A stretch of DNA of 64,000 nucleotides from Alternaria dauci (lineage: Eukaryota > Ascomycota > Dothideomycetes > Pleosporales > Pleosporaceae), in assembly GCF_042100115.1 (NCBI RefSeq), contig NC_091275.1, forward strand, positions 1,984,001 to 2,048,000, given 5' to 3'. The notes under the pieces were generated by a model. That model was not told where the DNA came from. It did not search any database and was given only the letters and a program-made list of their open reading frames with translations. This document shows positions 45,218 to 58,131 of the stretch, piece by piece. Numbering within the stretch: position 1 is the first letter of the stretch; each line of letters opens with the position of its first letter. The position numbers and the translations under genes were made by a program.

Positions 45218-46877
45218 ATGTCGGTCTTTTCGCTGGATGCAAGCCATGGCAATCCGGTCACGAAAGAAACACTCGAAGCACTATGTTCTCAACTTGGAGT
45301 CAGTATCGACGATAAAGAGAAGGAGGATTATCGTCGTTTACTTGCCGTCTTTCACGATGCAAGCGAACAGTTGATGGCAATGGATGGTAGTGCTCGACTA
45401 TTCTCTCTACATAACACAGTGAAGCTGACATTGATCTGTAGACTACGTTCCAATAGTTGACACTGAACGCTTTACCAGAGAAAACATCCACTTTCCGGAA
45501 AAATCCGACAATCTCCATGGTGCATGGGCATGGAAATGCAACATTCATGATAAGAAAGCCAAAGCCAATGGTAAACTTCATGGTAAAACGTTTGCTCTAA
45601 AAGACAACGTCGCAGTGAAAGACGTCCCAATGCTGCTAGGCACGAATTTCATCAAAGGCTATGTCCCGGATGTCGATGCAACTGTCTGTACACGCATCCT
45701 AGAAGCTGGTGGCCAGATTCTTGGTAAAGCCGTTTGCGAAAACATGTGTCATTCTGCGACAAGTCACTCGTCGGGCACTGGAGTAGTGGAAAACCCATTC
45801 GCCAAAGGTTATAGCGCTGGTGGAAGTTCGAGTGGCTCAGGTGTACTCGTAGCGCTGGGAGAGGTTGACGGAGCGATTGGCGCAGATCAGGGTGGTAGCA
45901 TCCGCGTTCCAGCCGCCAACTGCGGGATCATTGGATTGAAGCCTACCTTTGGCCTCGTACCATACACGGGATGTGGAAGTAACGAGCCCACAAACGACCA
46001 CGTTGGCCCAATGACGCGGACAGTACTGGAAAACGCCGTATTGCTTGAAGCCATCGCTGGAACTGATAACATTGACGACCGGTCCTTTGCCGCACCCCAT
46101 CCATCAAAGATACCCATCTACAGCTCCATCAGCAAACTTCCTACGCACAAACCTCTTCAAGGCAAAAGATTTGCCATAATCACGGAAGCTCTCTCAACAC
46201 CAGCCATGGACCCGCGAGTCATCCAAACATTCCGCACCGCTGTCTCCAAATACACAGACCTCGGCGCCACGGTCACTGAGATTTCGATACCACTTCACTC
46301 CAAAGGTGCCGCGATATGGACCGGCGTATCAAAGGTTGGCGGCTTCCTTGCAAAAACCACAGGTTCGTTCGGGCGCCGTGGACACCAGATGCTCGGTCTA
46401 AACTCGATGTTACACCCAATGGGCCAGGAAAATTGGAATGAAGCATACGCCTCGACGAAGAATATATACCTGAACGGTCTCTACGCTACGCAAAAGTTCC
46501 CTATTCTCCTTGCCAAGGCAACCAATCTGTCTCGACAACTGCGCGACGCTTATGATACGGCGCTGCAGCAGTACGACATCTTGCTTACGCCTACACTGCC
46601 CTATGTTGCGACGAGTCATGCAAGTGCCGATGCGACACCACTGGAGCAGATTGCGAAGCAGGTTGGCTTGACGTCCAACACGGCGCCGTTTAATCAAAGT
46701 GGGCATCCGGTATTGGCCATGCCGATTGGTATGTTGCCGGTTCTAGAAGGACCTGGGGTCGAGGAAGGAGTCAAGCTACCGGTCAGCATGCAAGTCATCG
46801 GGAAGTGGTGGGACGAAGTCGGAGTTTTTGAAGCAGCGTTTGCCTGGGAGAGGGAGAATGATTGGAGGGGTATGTGA
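45218..46877 (+). CDS. Amidase-signature family hydrolase
   Basis: Exons 45218-45386 and 45442-46877 (55-nt intron) give 534 residues. The amidase catalytic set is complete: Lys in FALKDNVAVKD, the Gly/Ser-rich loop YSAGGSSSGSG with the cis-Ser, and the nucleophile Ser in GADQGGSIRVPAANCGIIGLKPT. The family cleaves C-N bonds of amides, carbamoyl compounds or allophanate. With a permease and an allantoinase-like enzyme beside it, a role in the later step of ureide breakdown (for example an N-carbamoyl or allophanate-type substrate) is plausible, but the sequence alone does not fix it. No signal peptide; probably cytosolic. It ends 115 bp before the convergent MFS gene. Confidence 0.92.
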
Positions 46878-46991
46878 TACAATATTGCATATGGCCAACC
46901 AGAATAAGCAAAAATATGTACGACGTTTCTCCGCGCTTTGAATCCATCCTCTGGATATTGAATCGCCATATTACCGTGACAGCGGGCTATT

Positions 46992-48736
46992 CTATCCACG
47001 TATCCGATCCTGATCATCACCCGTTTCAACAAGTCCACTGCCACTATCCTGCCTCTTCTTCACCTCCACCTTTTCCGTGACCTCATCTGGTCTTTGCAAC
47101 CCCCTATCTTTGATGAACAAGCAGCCTAATAAACACAGTCCCATGAATGGTACATTCAAAATGAACACCGTGCGGCTCGCCGTCGCATACGCCTGCAATA
47201 TCTGCACGACCTGTTTTGGATTTAGCGACGCAAAGTCCGGCGTATCGTACGAAGAAAGCGCCAGAGAGTGGAATTCTTTCGGCATAGCACGATGCAGGGA
47301 GTTCTGCAGTGCGGCAGCAGAGATTGCAAGACCGACTGCACCGCCGAGACTGCGTATGAAGTTGCGGTTTGAAATGACGACGGCGCGTTGGGCTTTCGTG
47401 CAGTGTGCTTGTAGTGCAACGAGTACGGGCTGAAAAACGGCACCAATTCCTAGTCCTTGGACAAAAAGTATGATGGCTATGGCCCAGATGGGGGTGTCGA
47501 GGTTGAACATGCATGTCAAACCTACACCTAAAGTCCAGAGGAAAAAACCTCCCCAGATGACTTCGCCGTAGCGCTCGAAGTGCGAAATGTATCGCCCGGA
47601 TAGAATGGAAGAGATCATTTGTGAGGCGGTGAGCGGCAGCATTAGGGATGCTGTGATGAGGGGGGAGAGGCGGCGTGCGTTCTGGAAGAAGAGGGGAAGA
47701 TAGTAGGTTTGCGAATAGGCCACCACACCGAAGAGGAAGTTTTGGAGAAGCATGACGGAAACGGGGCCGGATCTGAAGAGAGACACTGTCTGAGGTTAAA
47801 AATGGTTCGCAAAAAGTATATGTGTCGTAGTGGCTTACATGGCATCAAAGGCAGTATAGCTACGCGGTGCTCGATGTACACGAATGCTAACATGCAACAT
47901 CCTCCAACCGTCAACATGGCAACGACCATTGGTGATTCCCATTCGAAGTAATCGCCTCCTCCCGCAATGGGAATCAACAGCAGGATCAACCCTGAACCAC
48001 CGAAGAATATGCCCCCATAGTCGATCCTCTTCAAAACGAGTTTCATATCCGCTCTTGGTTGATCCTTGGGTGTAGGCAGTACAATGAGACAGAACATTCC
48101 GCACGCCGCTGATACAGGGCTGACGAGCCAGAAGAAGGCTCTCCACGTACTCTTTTGTACAAAAGCTGCAGCGATAAAAGGTCCAGACATGTTTCCGAGT
48201 CCTACACACGCACCTATCATGCCTTGCCACTTTCCGCGCTCTTTCAAGGTAACGATGTCGGAGACAATCATGGCAGAAAGCGACGCTATGCCGCCGTTTG
48301 CCACGCCCGAAAGACCGCGGAAGACGTACAACATCGTTGCGTCGCGCGAGAGGCCACAGAGGAGGTCGGAGACTGCTAGGAGCGCAAGGGCGGAGAGTAA
48401 GACGGATTTCCTGCCTAGTTTATTTATTAGCCGTTCTGCTTTGTTCGTATCCCTATCAAAGCCAGAGAACATACCGAATAAGTCACTCATCCTCCCATAC
48501 AGCACTTGGAATATAGTGTTTGCTATCAGCGCACTCGTGCCTGCCCAACTGATCGTGTCTTCGGCATTTAAATCACGTCCAATCGTGGGCAGGGCGACTC
48601 CAATACCGGTCTGGTCGACAAAGCATATGTAATGCGATATTGCGAGAGCGGAAAATACGATGAGGAGCTTCTTGCGGGGAAGTAGGTTCGTTTGATCAAA
48701 GACGGCGGCTTCAGCCGCAATCTGGCGAGCCTCCAT
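46992..48736 (-). CDS. MFS transporter, DHA2 (14-TM) type
   Basis: Exons 48736-48475, 48414-47839 and 47785-46992 (introns 60 and 53 nt) give 543 residues. MFS marks: CFVDQTGIGVALPTIGRDL in helix 1, the loop motif GRMSDLFGRKSVLL completed only after splicing, FRGLSGVANGGIASLSAMIVSDIV, and a second half starting RSGPVSVMLLQNFLFG. Length and pattern fit drug:H+ antiporter-2 or similar exporters of metabolites or toxicants. The first intron is a multiple of three without stop, so unspliced translation would insert 20 residues into the A motif. It is convergent with the amidase gene. Its upstream kilobase holds only one HGATAR site, so membership in the ureide group is uncertain. Confidence 0.92.
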
Positions 48737-49787
48737 GGCGCAGTATCAGGATGGTGTGGTAATGTTGAAAAAGAGCCGTATTAGTGCAAGAATATGCTGT
48801 AAAAATCTCCGCGCTCTTACTGTCGGCCTCCAAGAAAAAAATAATGTGACGTTCGCCAGTACAGGTCGGAGGATGCAGAAGACGATGCGTGTTAGTTGCA
48901 AGAACTTCTGTGAGAATATGCTGATTTCACGTCGAACATCATGAAAAAGATCTTGTATGGAACCCAATCGGGCCATCCACCGTAATCGCGATATGGGAGG
49001 TCCTCGTCATGATGAATACTCCATAGATGGTCATCATATCCATCGTTGTTGGTGGGTAGCGTGGGGATGCTGCCAGCCTATGAGAAGGATAGCCTTTGGA
49101 GATCGCGCAATTTATGACTGTTCGCAGTTGTCAAAAGGGTCTAGGGAACCATAGAATATGGAGTTGTTACACCACAAGTGGATTCCAGCGGGCCGACCCT
49201 GCGGAGCTAAGGCGTACCTGCAGCGAGAGCGAACCCATTCTGGGCATTTGGAGGGGATCGTGTGGTGACTACCCTGAATGTCGTTTCCATGGTCAGTGTC
49301 GGTCTGGACCAAAAGATAGACCGTCGCAACAGCACGAGTAAGCCGGGGCTGAATCAACAGTCGTATATATTTCTCCATCCTACACTAAGCACTAACTCTT
49401 AAACGCTCATTTCGCATCGCTAGCGTAGATGGTAAAAAATCCTCTGATATGGATGAAGAGCGCAACAGCGAAAGCAAGACAGTATGCTGCTCTCCCGTGT
49501 ACACTGTGTATGCAAGTGAATGCATACATGAAACAAAACAAGGCAAAATATTTGGAAAGCACCGCGAGCGGCCTGAGCATAGACGTACCTCCGATAAGAA
49601 ACCACCCGCTTCCGAAAACGCCAAGCTAAAGAAAATCCTAAATTAAAACTTGGGCCAGGAACCGTCCAGGGCCAAGGCCGTGGTATCATGTAGAGAATTT
49701 GACGGGTTGTGTATAGTAGTGATCTCACACACCATGTCTGAATATATCCATAAGATCTGAAGCCTTGAGCGGCAAGTACTCTGAACT
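48737..49787. other. Intergenic stretch, 1 kb
   Basis: Upstream of the MFS gene and downstream of PDS5. No gene or repeat was recognised. One HGATAR site is at 49314-49319. Confidence 0.5.
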
Positions 49788-52700
49788 TCAGCCACGAGTG
49801 CGACCACTGCGTCGGACAATCGGTGTACCGTTGGTAGCGGGAGTAGGTGAAGAAACCGCTGCAGCACCATTGACATTTGCCTTGGCTGTTTTGGCTTTGT
49901 TCGCACTCCTCGCAGACTTGGGCGGTGTGGCTTCCTTGATCGGCTCGGCAGCTTTGCGTTTCTGGACAACTGGTGATGACTTGGCGCCATTCGTCTTAGC
50001 AGCGGCTTTCCCTCTTGTAGCTCTCTTTGCTGCTGTAGGCTCGGGCTCGGGCTCGGGTTCTGGAGATGGCTCCGGGTCGGAAAGGTCGGATTCTTCTGCA
50101 GCAGATTCTTGGTCTTTCTCAGCCTCGACTCCTGCATCATCCATCTCTACGTCTTCTTCAGCAGCAGGAGAAGACTTGTCAGCTCCTTCTGCATCTGATG
50201 CACTAGCCTCTCCCTCTTCCTCTTCTTGAACCTCTTGAGCACCAGCTCCAATGTCTTCCTCATCGCTTGATACCTCGACATAACTCTTATGCATTGTACT
50301 TCGTCGATCGCTCTTCCTCCGTGGACCACTAGATGGGGCAACTCCGCCGTCAACATCACTCGCATCGTCATCGTCACCAGCCCTCCTTTTCTTCTTTGGT
50401 GTTTTGACGGGACGCTCTGTCTTAGCCTTCTTCTCCTTGATCGGCCTGTCGCCCTTGGTCTTCTTGCGCGACTTCTCCACACCATCTGATGCCTTGCGCT
50501 TCTTGCTTCGAATAGCTCTTCGCACGAGCGGTTCGAGTTCGTCGACCAGATCTTCTCCAATCCATGTCTTTTTAGCAATCTCTTGCGCACGATCGTGACT
50601 CTCCAGAGGCCGGAAGATGCCGGAAGGCAACTTCATTTTTCCTGGCCACGACTGCATTGTCCAGTTGTTTTGCTCTTCCCACGAACGGATGAGAGCCTGG
50701 GCTAGATCTGACAAGATGTACAGATTCTCGTCAGCTTGGCGCGACGGCGCAATACCATCTGCAACACCCTTGACGCGCTGAGCAACGTGGAAGATAAGTG
50801 ATAGGTTCTCCTCGGTCGCCACGCATTTCAGGTAGTACAAGATGTACTCCGACATGAGCTTCAGCGTCTCGTCTTCTGTGTCAAAGTCCGGGTGGTGAGC
50901 AAGTAGACTCAACAACCGAGCGAACACAGTCTCCAGTATGGTCTCCTTTCGTGCAGCGAAGGCGGCGCGGCGTGCGCGAATCCAGGTCATTGTGCTGTTC
51001 TTAATGGATTTCTCAGGCTCGTGCGCGAGGAAGAACAGAATGGTGTAGAATCGAGGCGGCAGACGACCCTGACCAAGGTACTTCATCAGCTTATCAGCGA
51101 AGCCCTTGCGAACTTGTGTACAAGGATCGTGTGTGACCAGGGCTAGCTGTATAAAATCGGCGGGGCTTAAGAGAGGATCCAGGCGCTTGTTGCAGGAAAG
51201 CTTGAGCAAGGAGTTGGCAGCAAGAAGCCGCTGGCGCGATTTGTGCCCTGCTGGGATGCTGTCATCCGCTGCGCTCTCGCCGTTGTTCTTCAGATAGCGA
51301 TTCAGCAGCTTGTATGTGTCCTCCGCAGCATCCTTGAAGTTAGCATCGGATGGTAGGGAGCGTAAGCGGTTGACAAGGATCTTGACTGCCCAGGACCTTC
51401 CTTGAATGTCGTCATCTGGGACCTCCATCCATTCAGCGTCTGCATCGGCCGTCGCTACATGCGGTTTTTGCAGAACTTCCTTGATGGCAATTTCAACGAT
51501 GGCATCCATGTCATCCTCGCAATCTGACTGGGCCAATAAAACTAGTTGACTGAGCGCAGCCAGCTTTGTGAGCCAGTGAGCACCGTCGTACTGGAAGCTT
51601 TTGATGCTCTTGGTGAGGATTTCCTTCGCATGCATCTCTTTCTTGTCGTCGCTGTTCATAATGATGGTGATCGCATGCTTTGCTGCCTGTGGAGGGCTTC
51701 CGTAGAACGCAAAGTTCAAGAAGCTCTGTACCAACTTTCGACTGTCCTTGCTGTTCATAGGTATGTCTGTAGGGAACTTCTTTGCGAATGCAGCACAGGC
51801 TTTGAGATCGTCAACCGCACCAGGAGGGTTGGGCTTCGTTGCCGTGGGTGCCTCACTTTCAAGGGTCTTACAGAGATCCTTCACGTGAGTTGAAAAGACC
51901 TTGGGATGTTTGGTAGAGATCTCTTTCAGAAGCTCGTGAGCAGTGGCACCGAGACCCTTGTCGTCAGTGCGGGTATACTCGATGACAGCTGGAACGTGAC
52001 TCTTGTTGTAGCATAGTAAGCTGACGCGGTAAAGGATTGGGATCAAGGTGTCGAGCAGAGAAGAACCTGGCCCATCTTCGATCCTCTTTCGAAACTCTTT
52101 GATGGATCTGAAGACTCTGCGGTAGTCACTCGCTGGGTCCATGCAGAATCTTATGAGGGTGTACGCTCGGCGATCATGAGCTTTAGCGAATTTCCATAGA
52201 TCGTCTCTGACACGGGTTGGGTCAGGCAGCGTTTTTGCGTAGTAGGTGATGAGGCCTTCGAGATTTTTCTTGACGTCCTTGTCACCCTTTTCAGTGACAC
52301 CACCGTTGTAGTCTTCACAAAACTTCAGGAAGTGCTCCATGTACCTAGCACCCGGGCCTTGATTCCCTTGTTTGGCGAAGAAGACTTTCTTTGCCTTCTC
52401 TTCCAACCCGTTTACAAGTACAAGCTGTCTTTCGGTCCGGATCTTGTCTAGATCTGCTTCGGTATAGCCCTGTTCGGTGTTTGCTTGGCTGTCTTTGACG
52501 ATCTGAGAGTTTCCAGTTGGCTGTGCTTTCGCTTTCATGGGAGGATACGCAAGCGGAAGCAATGAGTCATAAAGCGCGAGATCGACTTCCACGTTGATTT
52601 CAGCGTCGTTCACGTAGTAAGCTTCAAGAATGCGAGACGGGATTGGGCCAAGCAGAGTCTTGATGGTGTCATCGCCTTCCGCAATGGCACCAGCAGCCAC

Positions 52701-54392
52701 GCCCCATATCTTGCCGAGAAGCCTAATTGACTCGGAATGGATGACATTTTTCTTGTCCTTTACGCGATCTGCAAGATTCGAGAGGATAGACCCTGGCTCT
52801 GCCATGCCGCCGTTGCTGCCGAGTTTACGAACGATGTCGTTGAATTCGAAATGCGCAACTGCCTTGACAGCCGCTAGACGCACCTTCTCGTCGCTATCAA
52901 TCAGACATTCGGCAAAGTACTTGAGCAACTTCTGTTCTTCTTCAAGATCAAGGCCGATGCCACCCGCTGACGTCATCAATATGCGGCCTATGCCGGTAGT
53001 CCAAGCAGCGCGAATGATGGCGGATTTGTCGTTTTTGCGTTGGAGAAAAGAGTGGTAGGCCACAGGGTATTGCGTAGGAAATGAGTTGATGGAAACTGGA
53101 GTGGTAAGATAGTCGAAGGGTCGCGCTGAGTCAGAGCGTGATAGACTCTGTGAAGGATAGGCCACTGGGTCCATGTCGGGTGGAGGTGGTGGACCAGCCG
53201 CACCGATGCCTGAAATCATGTCGCCGAATGTTTCAGTGGCAAGCTGACGAAGCTGCACATTCTCAGTGGCAAGCTCATCTTGTAAGTGTGGGATGATCTC
53301 CTGGAGTACGCCAGGACAGCACTTCCACAGCTCGCGCAGCAGCCTGTGTGCTTTGTGTGCCTCGTTGATGTCGTCCTCTGAGGGGCCGCGAGGGAGGTCG
53401 TCGTCGTCGTCCTTGGAATGGCCTTTGTATGTGGTTCCGGCATTGGTGAAGTCTACAATGACTGAGCTGAAGTAGTTGCCAATGAGACGAGCCATCTTCT
53501 CTGGGTGAGAGTTGCAGACGTTCTTAGCCATATTGTAGGCAGGTGGTGCCTCCTTGCGACGTAGCGTTGATTGCTTCGCGTCAATGTGTACATTCTTCTT
53601 GCCTTTGGTGGAAGCGGCCAGTGTGATGGGGTCTGCCCACAAGAACTGTGCTACAACGACATCCACGACGTCATGTGTGACCGCCGGTGCCTCGTCGATT
53701 ATGGTAGAGAGGATTTCGGTCATGTTGTGTTCGATGTTCTTGCTCAGCTCTTCTCCCTTGGATGATGCAGACAAGACGTCGAAGCAGGTTGTGAAGAGGG
53801 CCGCGGTGAGCTGGTCGGAGCCCGGGATCTCGTTGATGAGGAGGATGCTCTTCCATTCGGCGAGCGATCGGAGGATGTACATGTGCTGGCTATTGTATGG
53901 GTGGGTGGGGTCTGCGAGGAGCGGCAGCAGCTTGAGGATGATGACAGAGAAGATTTCCTGCAAGACTGTTAGCAGCGATAAATGTCATGCTGGCGTTTTG
54001 CATCATACCTTGAGCTTGGATGCGGGATAGGGCGCATCTGGCGCAAAGAGCTTCAGCATGTCGACGATGCAGCAGACGGTCCGCGCGCGCACGCCATTGT
54101 CCTTGTGCTGGAGGAGGCTCTGGTGGGCTAGCGACTCTGCGATGGGCATGAGCGAGTCCCTGTGCGCCTCTTCCTGGTCAATTGTGCGCAGTTCGTCGTG
54201 CAGCGCCTCGAGTCGCGTCAAGAGGTCGCTCACGCCAATCTGCTTGCCGGGCCGCCCAACGAGCGGCTGCTTGAACTTGAGCTTCTTCAGCCCATCCTGC
54301 GCCTCGCCCTTGTGTTCCAGCTCCTGATCTTCTTCTTCTTCTTGCACCACCTCGGTCGCCGCGGCCGCGCTCCGCCTACTGCGCGGTGCCAT
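49788..54392 (-). CDS. PDS5: Sister-chromatid cohesion protein Pds5
   Basis: Exons 54392-54009 and 53957-49788 (51-nt intron) give 1517 residues. The N-terminal region reads LKFKQPLVGRPGKQIGVSDLLTRLEALHDEL and NGVRARTVCCIVDMLKLFAPDAPYP, followed by KEIFSVIILKLLPLLADPTHPYNSQHMYIL, all typical of Pds5/Spo76/BimD. HEAT-like helical repeats run to about residue 1230. The C-terminal 280 residues are disordered with alternating basic (RSKKRKASD, KEKKAKTERP) and acidic stretches and a PEPEPEPEP run, as in other fungal Pds5 proteins. Pds5 binds the cohesin kleisin and regulates loading, release and cohesion maintenance in the nucleus. The frame is open upstream to 54527 only through a TTG. Divergent from TTI1. 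Confidence 0.95.
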
Positions 54393-54909
54393 GTCGCGTG
54401 GCTGCGCGTGGGCGGTGACGTGTGTAGACGGTGTGGTGGCTGTCGATAGCGGATACGAGTGCGCGCGTGGGGAGACGATCAGAGGCGCACGCGGGTGTCG
54501 AGTCGATTGGCGACGCGGTGATGGCAAATGTCGTGACGGTGTTGAGGGGACGTTGGAGCGACTTTCTGAGCAGTGACGCGCTAGCCAGTGATACGCGACT
54601 GACTTCCGCCTGGATCGTGCTCCACCTGCATCACCGCCGCTGCCGCACCACCGAGCCTGCCCTCGCCCGCCACCTCAATTTTCCTCGCAGTTCCGAGAAA
54701 AAGTACGTTTTGGGTTGTCTTGTCGCGTTGGCATCGGTGCTGGGTCTGATCATGTCAGCGATGCTAGTGCCGATACATTCACCGCGCCCGCACGCTTGAA
54801 CCACATTAGGAAGGGATCAGGAATCAGGAATACACCATCTCGACGAGTATTCGACCCACCCGATCCAAATCACTTCGTCTCTGTAAATGCTGTGTGGGAC
54901 AAAGACAAG
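54393..54909. promoter_or_regulatory. Divergent control region, PDS5 / TTI1
   Basis: 517 bp between the two start codons. No TATA box or recognised site; one region must serve both genes. Confidence 0.45.
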
Positions 54910-57900
54910 ATGGAGAGACAACACACCTTCCAGCGGGTAGGCAGAGTTTCTACACTTGCCAACTTTCGCTAATCTCCCCTGCAGTTGAAGCAGCCTTGCA
55001 TACAACTCCTGCAAGTCACTGCAAGTATCCCACAAAACCCAGGCGCTCGAAAGGAGCTGATACAGGCACTTACCACCCTACTTGCTACCCTTCGATCTGT
55101 AACTGGTAACCCCGGTCAGCTGGACGCAAAGCTTACCGAATATGCTTTCGTCCCCGTATCTCAAGTGCTCAGAATCTCCCGACAGGTTCCGGTCAGAGCA
55201 CTGGAGCTGTGTTTGGAATGCATATCAACTTTACTATCTGCTGGCTGGGGAGGCGGCCTCGAGCCTGCTCTATCAGGACAACTCCTCATCCTTTTTACTT
55301 TTCTAGCCAAGCCTTCCTCTACGGAAAATGGCATCTCCGCCACCTCGGAGGAGCTACAATCATTGGCGCTCAGATGTACATCCGAGCTGATGACTGAGAC
55401 CTCGCGCACAAAGCAGGGTCGAAAGGCTATAACCGCTACAACCAACATACCTGCCCTCGGCGAAGCTGTACTAATCATGCTCGAAAGTCTTACCGATAGT
55501 AACTCGAACAACGTCAAGTTTCAGGCCACTTGTGCGCTCAAGGCAACCGTCAGCGCGATCGACGATGACGATGCTCTGACCAGCTTTCTGCCCAGGATAG
55601 TCTCGTCCTTGACAAAGGTATTGACACCGAGCAGCAGTAACCGACCTGGATTTCGTGTTGTCGAGCAAAGCTTGGAAGTACTTGCAACACTCTTCGTTCG
55701 TCTGCTCAGCGATGCCAAAACCAAGGACTTGCCCGAGAAGACTACATTAGATAAGTCGGGGGGTGTCACCACAACGTTGCGATCTACTTCGTGGCTACAG
55801 GCGACTGCCTCACAGATCAAGATCGCGCTCGCGAATGTCTTCAAGCTAAGGGACCATGATAAGCCAGAGGTTCGGCAGGCCCTCTTGAAGCTATGTCTTT
55901 GCATCGTGCAGGACTGCCGAACATCGTTATCACTTTGTACAAGTATGGCTACCGAAACCATCATAAATCTGGCGGGACATGAAGGCTCTGACGACAAGAT
56001 CGAGAGCCAACTGAAAGGACTGTTATCCACAGATCAGACCCTTTCTGACCTTTTACGCGAAAGCCTTCACGGCTGGATCGTAGCGCTACCCAGGCTGATG
56101 CAATCAAAAGACGACCGCAACCGCCGTCGAATTATACATCAGATATCAGTATCGCTTCGACTCTTTGAGCAAGATCCGACCATGTTGGACGATCGGCTTA
56201 CAGACAGTCTTAGAGATGGTGTTTCTGCCGTATTCTCCGATGCAAAAGGGTTAGAAGAACTAGACGAACACAATCCGAACCCCATCACTAATCATACACT
56301 GGCACTGAGCTCGACGAAGGCATCCTCTTTCCCTCCAATCAGCTTGCGATACAAAGGCCAGGATGACATGATGAAAGAGTTTAAAGTATTGGTTCAGGAG
56401 CTCGCGCGATCGAACTCAGCCCTAACGATTGCTCAAGGACTGACTAGCTCCATTGATCTTGGGTCAACTGAGAGACGCCTTGCAAGCTTCTGGCTGTCAA
56501 TCAACCTAGTAAGGGACATAGCAACCACCAACCCATCTGTCGATGACTTTATGGATCTGGGGACACCCAATCCTAGGGAAGAAATACTGGACGACTTGTA
56601 TTCGCAATCTCTATCACTACTCAACCAGCGAGACTCCCACACGGAAAATCCTTGGCAGTTCTACGCATTAGCATTGGAAACTGTCTCCTTACAGGCTAAG
56701 CAGTACAGAACTGAATTCCGTCCCGAGTTGAGCGAAGTACTTTATCCAGTGCTTCATCATCTTGGAAGCTCGAATAGCGCACTACGCGAGCATGCTCTAG
56801 TCTGTCTCAACACTGTCGCGGAGGCTTCAGGATATAGTAACGCGGGGGAGCTCGTGATTGCAAACGTTGACTACATCGTCAACTCTGTTGGCTTAAAGTT
56901 AGCCTATGGCGATGTCTCACCCCAGGCTCCGCAGGTTCTACTCATGATGATGAGACTCTGTGGTCCCTCTCTTCTACCGTATTTGGATGACCTTGTCGAT
57001 AGCATTTTCAACGCCTTGGAGAGATACCATGGTTATCCCAAACTCGCAGAACTTCTTTTCTCCGTACTCAAAGGCATGGCGGAAGAAGGTGTCAAGGCGC
57101 CACAACTTGCGTTGACAGTTGGAGATGAGAAGAGCGAAGTAAAGTATCCGAAAAGAACAGCCAATATGAATGACGTAGTCGAAGCGATCCAGAGCTTAGA
57201 CGCTGACGCACGAAAACGAGAGGAAGAGGAGAAACAAGCCGCAAAGGAACCATTTCCACAAAAGCCCTGGAAAGAAGAAAAAAGCTCGGAACATACCAAC
57301 CCAGATAATCCAAATGAGGAAGATGATCATCCGCCTCCGCCTCAGACTGAAGAGCCTCCTCCTCCTGCGCCTCGCACCTTCACAATCCTCCTGAAAATCT
57401 CCGAGCTCACTCAGCATTATCTAACTACCACCTCCCCGACTCTGCGGAACTCTTTGCTATCTCTTCTTCGCACTACTATACCCGCCCTCGCAAAACATGA
57501 AAACTCGTTTCTTCCACTTATCAATACGCTCTGGCCTGTGCTGCTACCTCGACTACAAGATCCGGAAGCATATGTGGTATCCAATGCGCTAGACATCATA
57601 GCCTTGATGTGCGAGCACGCGAGAGACTTTATGAGGACAAGGGTCGAGGACGCATGGGATCTGTTCAGAAGGGTCTATAAGCGAACTAAGCAGCATGACG
57701 ATCGCGGCAGGGGCGGCAGCTCCAAACACACATCACTGAAGAACACGGGTATCGAAACTGGTATGACGAGGCTGTTCATAGAGTCGCAACCCACTACCGA
57801 TCTTTCGCGACCAGAGCTGTACGTCGATGCACCTACGCGCATGATTTGGAACAGCCTGGTTTTGCTGCTGTGCGCTATCGCTAAACACGTGACGGTTCGC

Positions 57901-58131
57901 GACGAGCGCTTCGAGGAGATGCTGGACATGCTAGATCCCGTACTGACGAGAAGCGATGTGCGTGAAGCACTGGAGTGTAACAATGCCGACGCAGTCTGGC
58001 TACGGTTATACAAGAAACAGAAACAGGCCAAGAAAGGACAACAAACCAGCTCTGATGCTTCGGAAATAGCACATGGTCTGCTAAGCAAAATACCCACTGG
58101 CAATTCGCACTGGCAATTCGTGCGAATATGA
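54910..58131 (+). CDS. TTI1: TTT-complex subunit Tti1
   Basis: A 27-nt first coding exon (54910-54936, MERQHTFQR) joins over a 48-nt intron to 54985-58131, giving 1057 residues. The long frame alone has no ATG at its start, which is why the small exon is needed; the joined text FQRLKQPCIQLLQ matches the family start. HEAT-type helical repeats fill the protein, with conserved blocks such as FQATCALKATVSAIDDDD, RPGFRVVEQSLEVLATLFVRLL and SWLQATASQIKIALANVFKLRDHDKPEVRQ. A Pro/Glu-rich linker lies near 760-800. Tti1 with Tel2 and Tti2 is a co-chaperone for PIKK kinases (TOR, Mec1, Tel1) with Hsp90 in cytosol and nucleus. Confidence 0.93.

Noticed and set aside
48737..49787. Nitrogen-type promoter for the MFS gene
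   Set aside because: Only one HGATAR site was found in about 1 kb, no more than expected by chance, unlike the two clusters at 43.1 and 44.8-45.2 kb.
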